Positions 36,201-48,193 of a DNA stretch of 64,000 nt are shown in pieces. Numbering within the stretch: the first letter of the stretch is position 1; each line of letters begins with the position of its first letter. This DNA is from Physcomitrium patens (taxonomy: Eukaryota > Streptophyta > Bryopsida > Funariales > Funariaceae): contig NC_037271.1 of NCBI RefSeq assembly GCF_000002425.4, positions 7,243,800 through 7,307,799 of the forward strand. Reading direction: 5' to 3'. Below the pieces are notes generated by a model. That model saw nothing but the letters and a program-made list of their open reading frames with translations. It was not told where the DNA came from and made no database searches. The translations under genes and the position numbers were made by a program.

Positions 36201-37722
36201 ACTTATCTTACATCTCATATTGTATAACCTCATCCGAATGATAATCGATCGACAAATGTTCATACAAGGTCGACGCACTTGAGGTAACTGAAAGACCAAA
36301 AAAAAAAAAAAACAAACAAACAAACAAAACAAAAGTAGACGCTCACTTCTTAATGCGCGTGTTTATCCATTCAAGTAAACTTTCAGCACTGCTAACAGTC
36401 GCTCCAGCAACAGATTCCAGTCCTAACGTTTGCTTAAAACCCCCATCGCCGGACGCAAAGACTCTAGGAGGTCCCCAATATAATGTCGGATACGATTGAA
36501 TATCAAAGCGCTCGCAGAGGCCCTTGTTAGACTGCTCCAATTGATGTAAGGAAATTACAATAATTCAACAGATGTTAACAGCAATGACAGGACTAAATCT
36601 TGTGATCAGTCATGCACAAAAGCCAATCATGATGTGGGAGGATCACATACTAACTTGAAAGATTGAAGGAATTGTTAGGATAAGGCTAATTACACACAAC
36701 TAGGTGATCCATAATTGACATATATGCTTCATCTGCTGAAAATGCAGCAACTATTGTTCCATCATTAACACATACAGTGACTTTCACAAAATATTGAAAA
36801 ATGGAAGTCGGCAAAATATCACCTCTAGAGCGCAGTTGACCATGGTGACGTACACCTCACCCTCATGAATTCCAGTCGGATCATTAAATAAGCATGCCAC
36901 ACGCTCGTAATGTGGCTGCACTATCACAAATTAGGCTTAGAAACAGCAGTTTGCCCAGTACTCTGTGAATAGACATTTGTTCCGCTAAAACCATTCTCTT
37001 CAAAGAAACTTGCAATTTTGATGTTCGTTAAACCTAGTTTTAATTACGTTGCACCTTGCGCACTAATATACTGACACATCCTGAAAATCTTGTGAAGAGC
37101 CGTGACAGAATGACATCAAATGCTTTTGAGAAATTTCAGCAAGGAAGTCTACCTTGAACTGCTGGCACTCCGGTAACCTACACAGACATGATTTCAAAAC
37201 GCTTTTAGGCTGTAATGACAACCAACACTATTTAACCCCCTCAGTAGAACTCCAATCCAGACAATAACTCGTCAGATAATGCCAGGCATTGAGTGGGATA
37301 CATGAGCCATCCCATACCTTTGCAACAATGCACAAAAGAACACAAGATTGAGTAAGCTTTCCAATGCTGACTTGGTACTACGTGGACAAATCCTCGGGAC
37401 ACCAAGCACACCACATTAAAGCGTCGAATTCATATGCAAGTATTAACTGTGTCACGGAAGGTGTACTCTCATGTATACATGTGCTTTAGAATAAAGTGTG
37501 AGGGTTCAGGAAACCCAGTCTACAGATCGAAGAGTAAGCTTACCAAGACGCGAAAAACTCCACGAGTGCATATGGAGTATTCGTCTGCGCCAGACTCGGG
37601 TGGAATATCTTGTCATAAAGCTCAACAGCACAATCGTCTTCGTTACCCAGCACGCTTCCAACGCCACCCACTAACAGCAGAGCTGCTACCCACATGCTAG
37701 CCCAGTTCCTCTCACCCGCCAT
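33270..37722 (-). CDS. QSOX: Quiescin-sulfhydryl oxidase (QSOX), 12 coding exons
   Basis: QSOX makes disulfides in secretory proteins and passes electrons to O2 through FAD. My splice model, with GT/AG at every junction and an unbroken frame: 37722-37544, 37177-37153, 36915-36823, 36531-36347, 36019-35884, 35669-35601, 35379-35306, 35065-34939, 34759-34728, 34421-34275, 33884-33818, 33605-33270. The product is 489 aa, normal for plant QSOX. Seen: signal peptide (1-31), one thioredoxin domain (about 36-165), ERV/ALR domain with GLWLLLHSL (W311, H315), KCDHC (C343/C346) and HN (376-377), a third CxxC (C404/C407), and a C-terminal membrane helix (about 455-476). Odd: the thioredoxin site reads WLPEC (60-64), lacking the first Cys of the usual WCPxC. 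The start is ATG 37722; a GTG 15 bp upstream is not used. Confidence 0.93.
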
Positions 37723-38600
37723 CTTCCTCCCCCTCACTCGTTTTTTTTCTTATGACCCCAGTACACAAAAAATCAGAGAGCTTTCGTAACAACGTTCGAA
37801 ACCACACCAACATTAAAATCAACCACAGGAGCTCTCTACCAAGAATGTGAATCTGTTGCGCAAACCCTTCCGAGCTAAAAAAAAACCTCGCTCAGCAAGA
37901 ATGCGACCCATTGCACCATTCATTTGAGCCTCACACTCGGAAAATGTAATACCAGGGATCCAGATCCACGCCCCCATCAACCCAATCACGTACGAATAAC
38001 GATCGATTTTGTACATCACCACGACCTCGTCACCATCTCCACCCAAATTTGTAACGATTTCTCAGCAACAACTGAAGCAACGGAATCTTGGGCAAAACCA
38101 CGCATCACGCTACGACAACATTGCTGCAACATGAATCCAGCAACCGGAGCTTGATTCGGCACCGAACCCAGTTATCCAATCACTTGCACAAGTTCTACTT
38201 GCACCGATTTCTCCAACCCAACGCCATCGTTCACTTCACCGAAACTCACAAACACACACATCGCCATTGATTGTATGGATTAGCAAAAAAGCAATGCCAG
38301 TTGGGTTCAGTTTGCATTATTAAAATGGGATGCTGTTGACGCTTTCTATTCAGTGGTACAAAGATTTTCTGGTGCATGTTTGACATAAATGGTATGATTC
38401 TACGGAATGATTTCTGTTCTGTCTTGATTACAAACAAAAACTAATGTCATCTTTGTATTTATCCCTATATGTATATACATACATACATATATATATATAT
38501 AGATACTTGTGTATATTCTCCAAGTCATCGGCACATAAAATGTGCAAAGTAATCGGACAAACAATTCATCAGACAAGTTTTTAATCAAGTTTGTTGTATT
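37723..38600 (-). promoter_or_regulatory. QSOX upstream/promoter region
   Basis: Moderate-GC sequence upstream of the QSOX start. The immediate leader on the gene strand is purine-rich (GAGTGAGGGGGAGGAAG before ATG). No TATA box is convincing. Short open frames here look like chance frames. Confidence 0.35.
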
Positions 38601-41600
38601 GTCCTGTGCCGACAGTTGCGTGGATTTATAGTTTGAATTATGTGGATTTGCAGAGCATGCAGAAAATTATATATATATTAAAAAAAATAAAAGAAAATTG
38701 GATAAGTTGTTACGGCAGGAGATGAATAATTGTGACTTTTATCCAATGAAATGTACTATGTTTGTATATAATTTCCTATTTTTAAGCTACAATAAATAAT
38801 AGTTTGTATAAATAATTATCAAAAATGTAAAAAGTGAAGAGTTAAGTTTAAATTTATATCAAATATTTTTTTCTTATTAATAACTTTAGATCATAGTAAT
38901 CATTTTAATAATTAGATTAATATGCTCAATTTTTTTTTTTTAAGAAATACGAATAAGCTAGCAAGCATTTGAGAAGTAGGTTTAACTTGGTTAAGAAGTA
39001 ACTTGCCATGTCAACACACTCACTAATATTAGTTGCTTTAGAGTTTGCTCTCCATTCTTGGAGAGCTGCCAATAACTTGGTTGACTTGCCATATTGCATA
39101 ATAATGAATGACCTTGGCAATCAACCTCCAAAGATTGTCTTTTCATCTTTGCTCAAAAACAATTAATAAGTTGGGATACCATGTTGCTTTGTTGATTTCT
39201 TTTTGTCAAGGTTTCAATATAAGCCACTACAATCATAGCCAATGTTGACATGGCCACTGATGTTATCAAAATGTTGGACAATAAAAGAAAACTTATTCTT
39301 GAGGCTAAAGCCGAGAAGATAGCTAACAAAGCTTTTCAATCCAAGAGTGATGTGTTGTCATTGAGCTGCATAGAGATGAGATGTATTGCATGCTTATAAA
39401 TTTAGACAAAGAAGCAATATTGGAAGAGTGGCACAAATAGTAAGGTAAGTTGAGAGAGAATTCATGTTGCAAATGTCATAGCACACTTGCTCTTGGTCAA
39501 TCGCATTACCCATGCACTTATAGTAGTAACTTGCAAATTGGGGCTCTCATGGCTCATAGGTTTGGTATGACCAATAGACACAAAGCCAAAAACATAATGA
39601 CCTTGGTATGTACATGTATTTGTTTTATTTGGATATAATTTTGTATTTTATATTTTTAATAAAATCATATCTACATAAAAGAAAGTATTCTTTTTTATAA
39701 TAGCCTTGTATCTATCATTTGATATTTGATCCATTAAAAGCATAGTTGTTGACACCTTTAAATTACTAAATGTAGATTTTATAATCCATAAAAATATCTA
39801 AATTAGTTTTATAATATTAATATATTATAGAATTAATTTATCAATATAAATACAAAACAAAAACATAATACAAAATTAAATAATAACATCTAACAACATA
39901 CACTTGTATATAAACGTTATTTTTGTAATTATGATTTGTAAAATTTTAGTAAAAAAATAAAAAAAATCAAAGAATCTAACATTTTTAGACTTTATTATAA
40001 CCAATTAAAAAATATATAAAAAATAATAAAATCTTTTAATAATGATACTAATGCTATTATTAGAATTTCATTTATTTATTAGATAAATAAAGATTTTGAT
40101 AAAATTATAATAATTGTGCAACTTGTACTAAATATTCACTTTATATATTCTATATTTTATTATATTTTTATTCTATCATAAAAAAATTATTTATAGATAT
40201 TTTTAAAAAACTAAAAGAATTATATTAATTTTATATGAAATTTTCCAACGTCAAAAAAGCATCTTCACCAATGATTTCTAATATTTATTCTTGCAAGCAT
40301 GATAAAACATCATAAGTGTCCATCCTACAATTATAAAATAATGCCAACATTAATTTTGAAAAAATATTTAATATATAATTAAATTGTATTTCATATTTTA
40401 AAAGATAAATGTCATTAGTTCTTAAAACTTACATCGAAAAATATATTATAAGATTTACATAAATTATTTTTCTTTGACATCTACCAAAAAATTCTCAAAT
40501 TTATTTTTTACTATCCACAATGCTCATTATTTTCTTAATTTTCAATGTAAAGTGCAAACTATTATAGAGAAGTTTTAGCTTTTTAAGTTTATAATTTAAC
40601 TTAAAACATATAAAGACCTAGTTTTTTTTTTTTTTTTATCATCCTTGCTACTTATATAAAAGCTTAGTTTATTTTTGTTAACCTTGTCACTTAGACAGTA
40701 AAAAAAACATAACTTATGTAGCAACTATCAATTTAGAATTCCAACTTAATAGTAGTTATAAATTTAAGACAAATTAAGTAATTTTCATCGGATTCATTAA
40801 GTTTTTTTTATTTAATAAAGTTATCATTCTACATAATGTGTTTAATATTTAAGTATTAAATATTGAATAAACTATAAAATATTTATTATTAAAAAAATTA
40901 AAATTTTATAAAGAATGAATATTTTAGAATATTTTAATACTAAAAAAATCTAACATTTGCCTCAGATATTTATAAGACATTATTGTATAAACAATAATAT
41001 CTTCTCTATGTACAATAGACATAATTAAAATAATATATTTTAAAAATAAAACTTAGTAATACATTGATTTTAAGAATATTTTTAAATTATTTTTAAAGTT
41101 TTATTATTAAATTTATTAATAATTTTATTTCTTCCTTATATTTATTTATAATTCATCAAATCATTGTATCTTTCATATTTTTCATTTTTTCATTTCAAAC
41201 ATCTTTAAATCTTCTTAAACAAAGAATTAATGCAAAATTACACACTAATTACTATATTTACTAGAACATTTTTTCTTACATCTTAACTGATTTAGAATCG
41301 AATCACAATTATGTCACTGTAAATTATGATTTAGGCTATAGCTTTGGTCATAATTGAAACCATATTTTATTTTTAAAAAAAATATAAAATGTTAAATTTC
41401 ACATTAATTAAATGCTACATGAATCAATTATGTTTCTATTCATCGACTATATCCAAGTACTTAGGTCTATTAATTTGTCACCCCATTCCACTTTTGCTTG
41501 TGATAATCGTCATGTTTACATCACAACCAATATTAACACTTATGCATGTATCTCTTAACTTACAAATCACATGGTTACCAAAAAATAAATAGAACCAAAA

Positions 41601-41700
41601 CTAAAATAAAGTAATCATTCACACATGGAGAGCAACAACCCAACTAACAATAACTTGAAATGCACTCAACGTGCTTATAAAATGACCAAAATGACCAACA
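38601..41700. other. AT-rich intergenic region
   Basis: About 3.1 kb. 38926-39640 is less AT-rich and carries short open frames on both strands (for example minus 38926-39120 with LAALQEWRANSKATN), perhaps an old repeat, but I recognise no family. The remainder is low-complexity AT sequence. Confidence 0.4.
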
Positions 41701-43780
41701 CTAACAGACAAGAATGACCCTCTTTTCTATTGTTTTGCTGCAATGAATTCCAAATGCTCCATTTTGCTTTCTACCCAGTGACCCAGTTGAATCAATTGAA
41801 CCATTAGTTTCCTCATCTTTCGGTGGCGCGCACTCATTTTTGGTTCACACATTCTACATGGAATGAGTTGAAGCCACCTAGAATGTGTCTCTCCCTCTTT
41901 TATTTGCTTCTGTATTTGGCCAACAACCCCGTGTGCTTCATCGATGTAAGACTCAACATGCATCACTTCAAATCCACTACAAATCTAAGGCCATGTTGCA
42001 AAATTTGTATGCACAGCATAACAAAATGTTTTTGAGCCTTGCAGTGTCTGTGGACTCCTCTTCTTCGCATGTGGATCTGCTCCAAACACTCTGCCACATT
42101 CTACACAACCTTTATTTGTGGGATGTATGAACATCTCAGTGAACGGTCGGAGAGTTGTTCTCTTCGACAAGCATCAGACACAAAATCAATCAACGTTTTA
42201 GTGGATGTTTCAGTGAAGCTGTGTGCCCTCGTCGACCCCATGCACTGAATTCCCGTTTCATTATACAGCTTCCGAACCACGGACTGATGATTTGTACAGA
42301 ATAAGTTGTGCAGCAGGATCTCTGGTTTCGAAGGTAGGCGACTGCTGGAGATCGAAGGAAGTGCTGGCGTTCGCAGGTTCTGCAACGCAGGAAAGCATCT
42401 GCATCGGTGGCGGTTTTCTTCGAGTTAGGACAGAGGGTGCTTCAATTTCTTGTTCTCCTCAATGACCTTGCTGTTCTAAGAATTCTGTCAAGCTTCTGCT
42501 GCAACCTGCTGCTTGGACATAGCAATCAGAGAACTCAGAAGTTTTTCCTGTCCAGATGAACTTGCAAGGATATCCATGTTATAGTGTGTGCTTAAGTGAA
42601 GAGAATCAACTTCCTCTATCAAAGCAGCAACTGCAAAAACAAAGTACCTGGGTTTATCAGCAAAACGTATCCTGGAGATTTCCAGGGAGAACCTCCAGTT
42701 GTGGTACTCGCTCCTACTACACAAAATGAACTTCAGTCTGAGACTGGTTCCTCCTTCCTCCTCCTTTCTAACTTCCTCGTAGTTGGGCTTGAAACCACCA
42801 AAATAAACAATTGGAAATGAACAGAAGCTGAAACTCTAAATGTTACCGGCTGATAAGCATCACATACAGATGTGATGGTTTTTCTGGAACACGTACTTCA
42901 GGAGAACTAGCCTGCTAGGTCCCCACTTCAGTGCATTTGTGCCTTCTCCTACACAGCATTTCTGAGTTCGATGTTCCGGTGAACAAGATGTGCATATGTT
43001 CAATGTAAGAAATATGACAAGGAGAGGAGAAGTTTGGAACGTCTGCAACTTGAGCACGATTGGAGTATTTGCCAGCACACTTCTGCTTCGCTTGCTCCTT
43101 CCAATCTAAATTGTCCCTCTCCTCCCCCCAGGACCTAATTGTTGTCGACAATGCACGTGAAATGCTTTGCACAAGCAATATCTACTGGTCTCTGCGAAAA
43201 GGAACCAGCTGCACTTTCTCATCGATATTTTTCATTCAAAAGCGGTTAGGAAGGCACTCATTAATTTCTCTTCTGTAATAGTAAGTCTGAGCTAAACTGG
43301 CAACAACCAATCCTGCTCAGAAGAGTGCCAGCATCTTGGGCAAGTCATAAATATTTCTATGATTAGTCCCTTCCAGGCTCTCGTACTCGGTAACTCTAAC
43401 AGGATGCATGCATTGGACATGTGAGTGAATCTTCGCGATGCCTTGACCTACTTGACCACACTGATATGGAACACTCTCATGTTCAGCGTCGAAGCTGATA
43501 CTAACGAAAAGAAGCGCAGAGATATCCACGATTACTCAAGATTGCCCACAACATGAATACCACCTGATAGCGATTTGTAAAGAAGCAAGAAAATCAATCA
43601 AGAACAATTACAAAATCGACGCAATGGGAAAAAGTTTGCTTCCAATAACCCAAACAATCTGTTCATTTACAACCAAAGAGGTGACGTTATAAACGAAGAG
43701 GCCTAAATACCGATGGATGTACAAGTTTCATAAGGCTAGAACCACTTCAATTGAGAGAATTCATGGTATGTTACAAAAGA
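41700..43780. other. Higher-GC region with fragmentary open frames, unassigned
   Basis: Base composition here resembles the neighbouring genes, and short minus-strand frames (41727-41966, 42101-42385, 42915-43178, 43317-43529) have non-repetitive protein-like composition. None matches a family I know. The region may be a long 3' UTR of the bHLH gene, an unrecognised spliced gene or gene remnants. Confidence 0.35.
42488..42630 (-). CDS. Possible terminal exon of an unrecognised gene
   Basis: A good acceptor (GTTTTTGCAG) precedes an open frame that could encode VAALIEEVDSLHLSTHYN and about 30 further residues, ending in a stop. The composition is protein-like. I could not find convincing upstream exons and do not recognise the family, so this is only a candidate. 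Confidence 0.25.
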
Positions 43781-43790
43781 ACTCGTCTGA

Positions 43791-45522
43791 TTATGGGCTC
43801 ATCTGTGTGGCAGCTTTCAGCTGTGCAATAGTCTCCGTTAATTCCTTCACTTTCATTTGCAGGGATTTCACATACTCCACGGTTTCGTCAAGCATGTCTG
43901 ATGTGTTGGTCGTCTTCTCCATGTTCGGGACAAGGTCTTGAAGTTTCTTCATGCGCTCACTAATTCGTGTCCGACGCACACGTTCGGCAATGCTTCTGGG
44001 GTGGGTAGCGCATCCACGTTTCGCACGAGCTCGCATCTGAACGTACTGGTCGTCAGAGTTTTGATTTGCCGGCCCATCTGTAGGTGTTGGTAAGCTCATG
44101 TGACGGATAAGACCGTTGGACTGACTGTTCAATCGAAAGGATTTGGAATTCTCCGCAGACCCGCTAGATGTTTCGCTCTCTCCTGGGAATCTCCTTGGTC
44201 TCTTCCCGCCTGAAGTGCCAGGGCTTGCCGGCCAAGTAAGAGCATCTCTAGCAAATCCATCGTCTTGTAAGTACGCCTTGAGGCCATTGACAAGGCTATT
44301 GTCCTCTGACGTTCCGGAGAGGCTCTCCTCTGAATTATGCTCCTCAATTGCATCTTGTCGTGGAACGTTCTGTTGGGCCAATGCAGGAACCGGTAAACTC
44401 TTCTGGCGCACCAAACCAGCACTCTTTGAGACAGGAAAAATACTCGAATAAGTTTCTGTACACATCCCCACACATCGACCTCATGAGCCAAACCGCAACC
44501 AGCTTCAGAGTGTGAAGCCTTGTCAAAACCCTCCCGAGAGCTATAAGACTCAATCTACCTGAAATGCAAATCATTTCCACACAATACAATCATCTACACC
44601 GTCAAGAAGGATACTCTAAATATCGTCTATAGGCACCTAGAAATGTCAGGAAAGCTCGCAAGGATCTAAAATCAGATTCACTCTGAAATAGGCCAATACC
44701 ATGACACCACATAAAAAGATATAATTTGCCGTGTCCCATAAACAAAAGGGTATTCTTGGACATCAAACTGCATCGGACGCACTAGAATAAGATGGAGAGA
44801 AGAAACAAGTTTAAACCAATAAACTAAATTTAAATCAGTGCGACACAAGAAAGTGAGAACAAACCATTCTCAGGTTTGCCAAGGGCGGACATGGCAGCTC
44901 TCCGACTGAAATCACTGTCGGGGGATAGGAACTGCTCAAAGTCGTTCATGCTGTTACCACTACTAGGACGCTCCACGTCCATCTGCTCGGTGATGGGAGC
45001 AAGTCCACCCTCAGAGAACATGCCGCTCATGTTGGAGTTTCCAATAGGCGGGAGTTGCGTGAATGCATCCTCCGAGAGGGCTTGGAGGAATGTACTTGGA
45101 GCAGAATGGTAGCGTTGGAGACCACCGTTAGGGGGGGCAGAGCTGATCATTGGCATGAAGCTCTCGAAACCTGCACCAAACGAGGAGTTTGATGCGTGCA
45201 TTTCGAGGACCTCGCCCTTCGCATCTAACATCCACTTCTCGTCCCCCGCCATTGAGGGCCATCTCTGGGATGACGGGTTTCCCCTGCTTGGATGCTGTCG
45301 GTTGTTATGCAAAGTGTTTCCTAACGCTGTCTGCGACATGCTTGACGTTCGCACAAGGCCACCGCCTTGCTGAAAACTTGAAGGTGGCGCGGCATGGCTG
45401 GAGAAAGACGCAAACATGTCAGGGCTCGTCACAGGAGCCATAACTCCTGCAAGCGAGCCTTGAGACAAGCTTGCATGGCTGCTCTGAAATATGGCTGAAA
45501 TCTCTTCATTCACGCTCCCCAT
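43791..45522 (-). CDS. bHLH transcription factor, FBH/AKS type (plant bHLH subfamily IX)
   Basis: Two coding exons: 45522-44865 and 44455-43791, joined at a phase-1 intron (G|GTTTG donor, TACAG acceptor), giving 440 aa. Seen: a bHLH domain at about 370-426 ([20 protein letters not shown]; the E-R-V-R-R that contacts E-box DNA is present) followed by a leucine-containing helix ([14 protein letters not shown]). The N-terminal part has LQRYHSAPS (S140), matching the RYRSAPS signature of Arabidopsis FBH/AKS proteins as I recall it. Other R-x-x-S motifs are LVRTSSM (S60/S61), LVRQKSLP (S239) and LIRHMSLP (S340). AKS proteins are nuclear activators phosphorylated by ABA-activated kinases and bound by 14-3-3 proteins; similar control here is inferred. 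The start MGSVNEE follows an acceptor (ATACAG|GG) 2 bp upstream, implying a spliced leader. The bHLH domain itself lacks introns. Confidence 0.9.
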
Positions 45523-45524
45523 CC

Positions 45525-47700
45525 CTGTATAACGCATTGAATTTAATCGAATACTAAAGCGCACATACAATCGAGAATCAAACGGGCTGAAAACATTGAT
45601 TGCAAATGCATAATTCATCGAGCTTGCATCTTCAACTTGAAAATCACGTGACTGATACCGAACGGTTAACACTCCAGTATATGCAGTAGCAACGAAGAGA
45701 CCACCTCCACAGATACATCATAGGAATGGTTAATGTGCTGAGACAGAATACGATAGTAAGGGAATCGACCTTCGAATGTGAGGACGGGTACCTGATTACT
45801 TCGGATTACTCTAAGGCTGAGAGCCAGAAACCCGTACACCATCCTCTCACATCCTCTTCTGAAGTGACACTTCCTCCTTTAAGCACTTGACATTATATCG
45901 CATTCTCGAACACGAACCAAATATATCGTATCTCTTACTGCATGCTCACAAGTGCAAAATATTTGTAAGATTGCTAATTCACATGCTTAACGAGAGCGAA
46001 TACACCAAATCATGAAACAGTACATCGAAGAAGAGGTAGGGACAAGAAATTAAAATCACTACTTTTAAAATTAAAATCCACAATTCAAATGCACCCCTGC
46101 AGACTCAAGGAGAAGAGAAGTTTCTTTAGTGTAAATTCTATATTAAATGAGAAGTCCATGCGTAAAATAAAGAATGTTTGGAAAGAAATCCTGGCCTAGA
46201 AGCTTGAGATAATTTGGAACCCATACATGCCGGAATCCACCACTAACTGGAGAAAAACACGGATTGTAGTTACGCTGCAGTGCTCAGAGAACCATCTATA
46301 GCAGCATCGTAGGCAAGCAACGAAGCCTGTGACATACTATCGTTCCTGTGAGGATGTCTGCTGGAAATCAAGCTGTGACTTTAACCGTGGCAACACTAAA
46401 TTTACTACATGACTTTGAAAGGGTCTCCGAATACAGAATTCAGCAATAGTCTTCGAAGTTGGCACTGAAAGAAAAGGAGAGTTCTGTCGCATTCTGATCT
46501 ACAATCCTCGAGAGGAGGCCAAGATTACAGTCGAATCGTACTCATTTAAGAGGCTGGTGAATACCAGATGAATGAAGCCCCAGAAGACTACAAGCGAGCT
46601 ACTGCCCTAAGATACTCACAAAACCCTCCCCTCCCTTATGTATTCCACGGCTTTCGCTACACATAAGAAACAAAACGGATTACTTCGCAAAACATCAAAA
46701 CAGACCAAAAAAAAAAAAAAAAAAAAACACACATCACCACATCCGAGCCGCTGGACTTCACAACCTCCTGGAAACCTCAACTACGACTTCTCCTCCCGTT
46801 CAATCTAGTTACAGATACCAACGCCCGCACATCGACAGTGAGTTCTGCAGTTTTGCGTCCGCCTTGAAGCAGCGAAGGCGCAGTTATGTTTCAACTACCG
46901 AGGGTCCTTCCATTTCCTATCTAAAAGCCAGAAATCAAGCCCACTTATATTCTGCAGCTGCCCGGAACAAACGTCCAACCAAGCCTCCTCGACTTCCAAC
47001 TTAGTGAGTTATTTCTCCCAAGCCCTGACTGAGGCCAAGCTCTCCCTCTTTCTCTTTCGCTTTCTCTCTCTCTTTATCTCTCTCTCTTCTCTGGTTCAAA
47101 AAACCTACGCAGCTGATTGTCAGAATTCCGACTCCGTGCGCTGAAGAAGTAAACAAGCCAGACAGACAGAAAAACAGGCAGGCAGGCACCTGAAGAGGAG
47201 GGAGGGGAGGGTGGGGGGGGGGGGGTGTGCTGGAGCTAGCCTTGCAAACCTCTTGCTCGCTCTCTCACTCTCCGTCTCTATGTTAACTTTTCCTTTTGCC
47301 TTTTTCTTTCCCTCCGATACATGCGCGTTGCTGCAGGAACAATGGAAGACCGAGAATGAGGAGCCAGCTTGAGAGCACGGAATCCCGCAGCAGACAGAGT
47401 GGACACTAGATAGTCCGGAGGACAGTTCCGTATCCGAAACGGACGACCTGTCCTCCTTCATAATTTGCCTTCCTTCCTTCCTCTCCCTCCTAACCCAACC
47501 CTGCCCTGCCCTGCCCTGCCCTGCCCCTCGGTTTTCGTGCGGCCCAGGGGGGTGGGTGGAAGAGTGGGAGTCCCTTTTGTTATTTCGCCTTCCCGCAAAG
47601 TCACGGGTACCACCTCGGCAGATTGTGGACAAATTTTACGATATGTGCCCCCGCGGGTCCCATCCGGCCCGCTGCCTTTAATCGGGGTGGACCCCTCCTC
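45525..47700 (-). promoter_or_regulatory. bHLH 5' leader intron(s), leader exon and promoter
   Basis: A splice acceptor sits 2 bp before the start codon, so at least one leader exon lies upstream. On the gene strand the likely leader zone (about 47000-47500) is rich in GA/AG runs (plus-strand CTCTCT tracts at 47040-47095). It also holds a G run at 47212-47225 and five CCTGC-like units at 47500-47525. The exact leader exon boundaries cannot be read from sequence alone. Confidence 0.45.
46703..46727. repeat. Poly(A) run
   Basis: About 22 consecutive A on the plus strand inside the bHLH leader region. Confidence 0.8.
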
Positions 47701-48139
47701 TCCCCTCCCTTCTGAGTCCCCCTTTTTCTCCTTTTTCCCTTTCCTAGGTTTAAATCTCTCCCTCTAGTTCTCCTTTACATTCTGGATAATGTCCTCCCAT
47801 TCTCTACAAAATCCTATCATTCATTATAAGATTTTTGTGACGCGATGTTATAGAATCGGATCTCTTGCACCATATGAAATTATTTCAAAAGATACTTTTT
47901 GACACTTTAAAGTATTTTTTGCTTTGTGAGAATAAAGGTAGTTTTTTCGTTTTTTATTTGAATGTTCTACATCGGTATTTTCTTTTGTCTGTGGGTGGTA
48001 CTTGTGATATAAAAATGTAACTCGATAAAGGTAAGTTTGTGTAAAACTGAAATCGCGTTACGGATGTAATAATATTTTAATCGCTTAATAACTTTCCAAT
48101 AGTAGACAGAAATAATTCAAAAAAAATCAACCATGCAGG

Positions 48140-48141
48140 AA

Positions 48142-48190
<49 letters not shown>
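48140..48190. repeat. Compound (TA)n(GA)n microsatellite
   Basis: About 20 bp of TA followed by about 28 bp of GA. Confidence 0.9.

Positions 48191-48193
<3 letters not shown>

Noticed and set aside
37723-37737. Upstream GTG start for QSOX
   Set aside because: The in-frame codon at 37737-37735 is GTG. The ATG at 37722 starts a normal signal peptide.
44129-44491. Second open frame across the bHLH exon
   Set aside because: Shadow frame of the bHLH coding exon with no family resemblance.
45525-45672. N-terminal extension of the bHLH protein
   Set aside because: The upstream in-frame stretch reads through a splice acceptor into intron-like sequence; MGSVNEE right after the acceptor is the better start.
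47120-47767. Open frames on both strands in the bHLH leader region
   Set aside because: Composed of CT/GA-rich and CCTGC-repeat sequence with low-complexity translation; they fit a leader and promoter.
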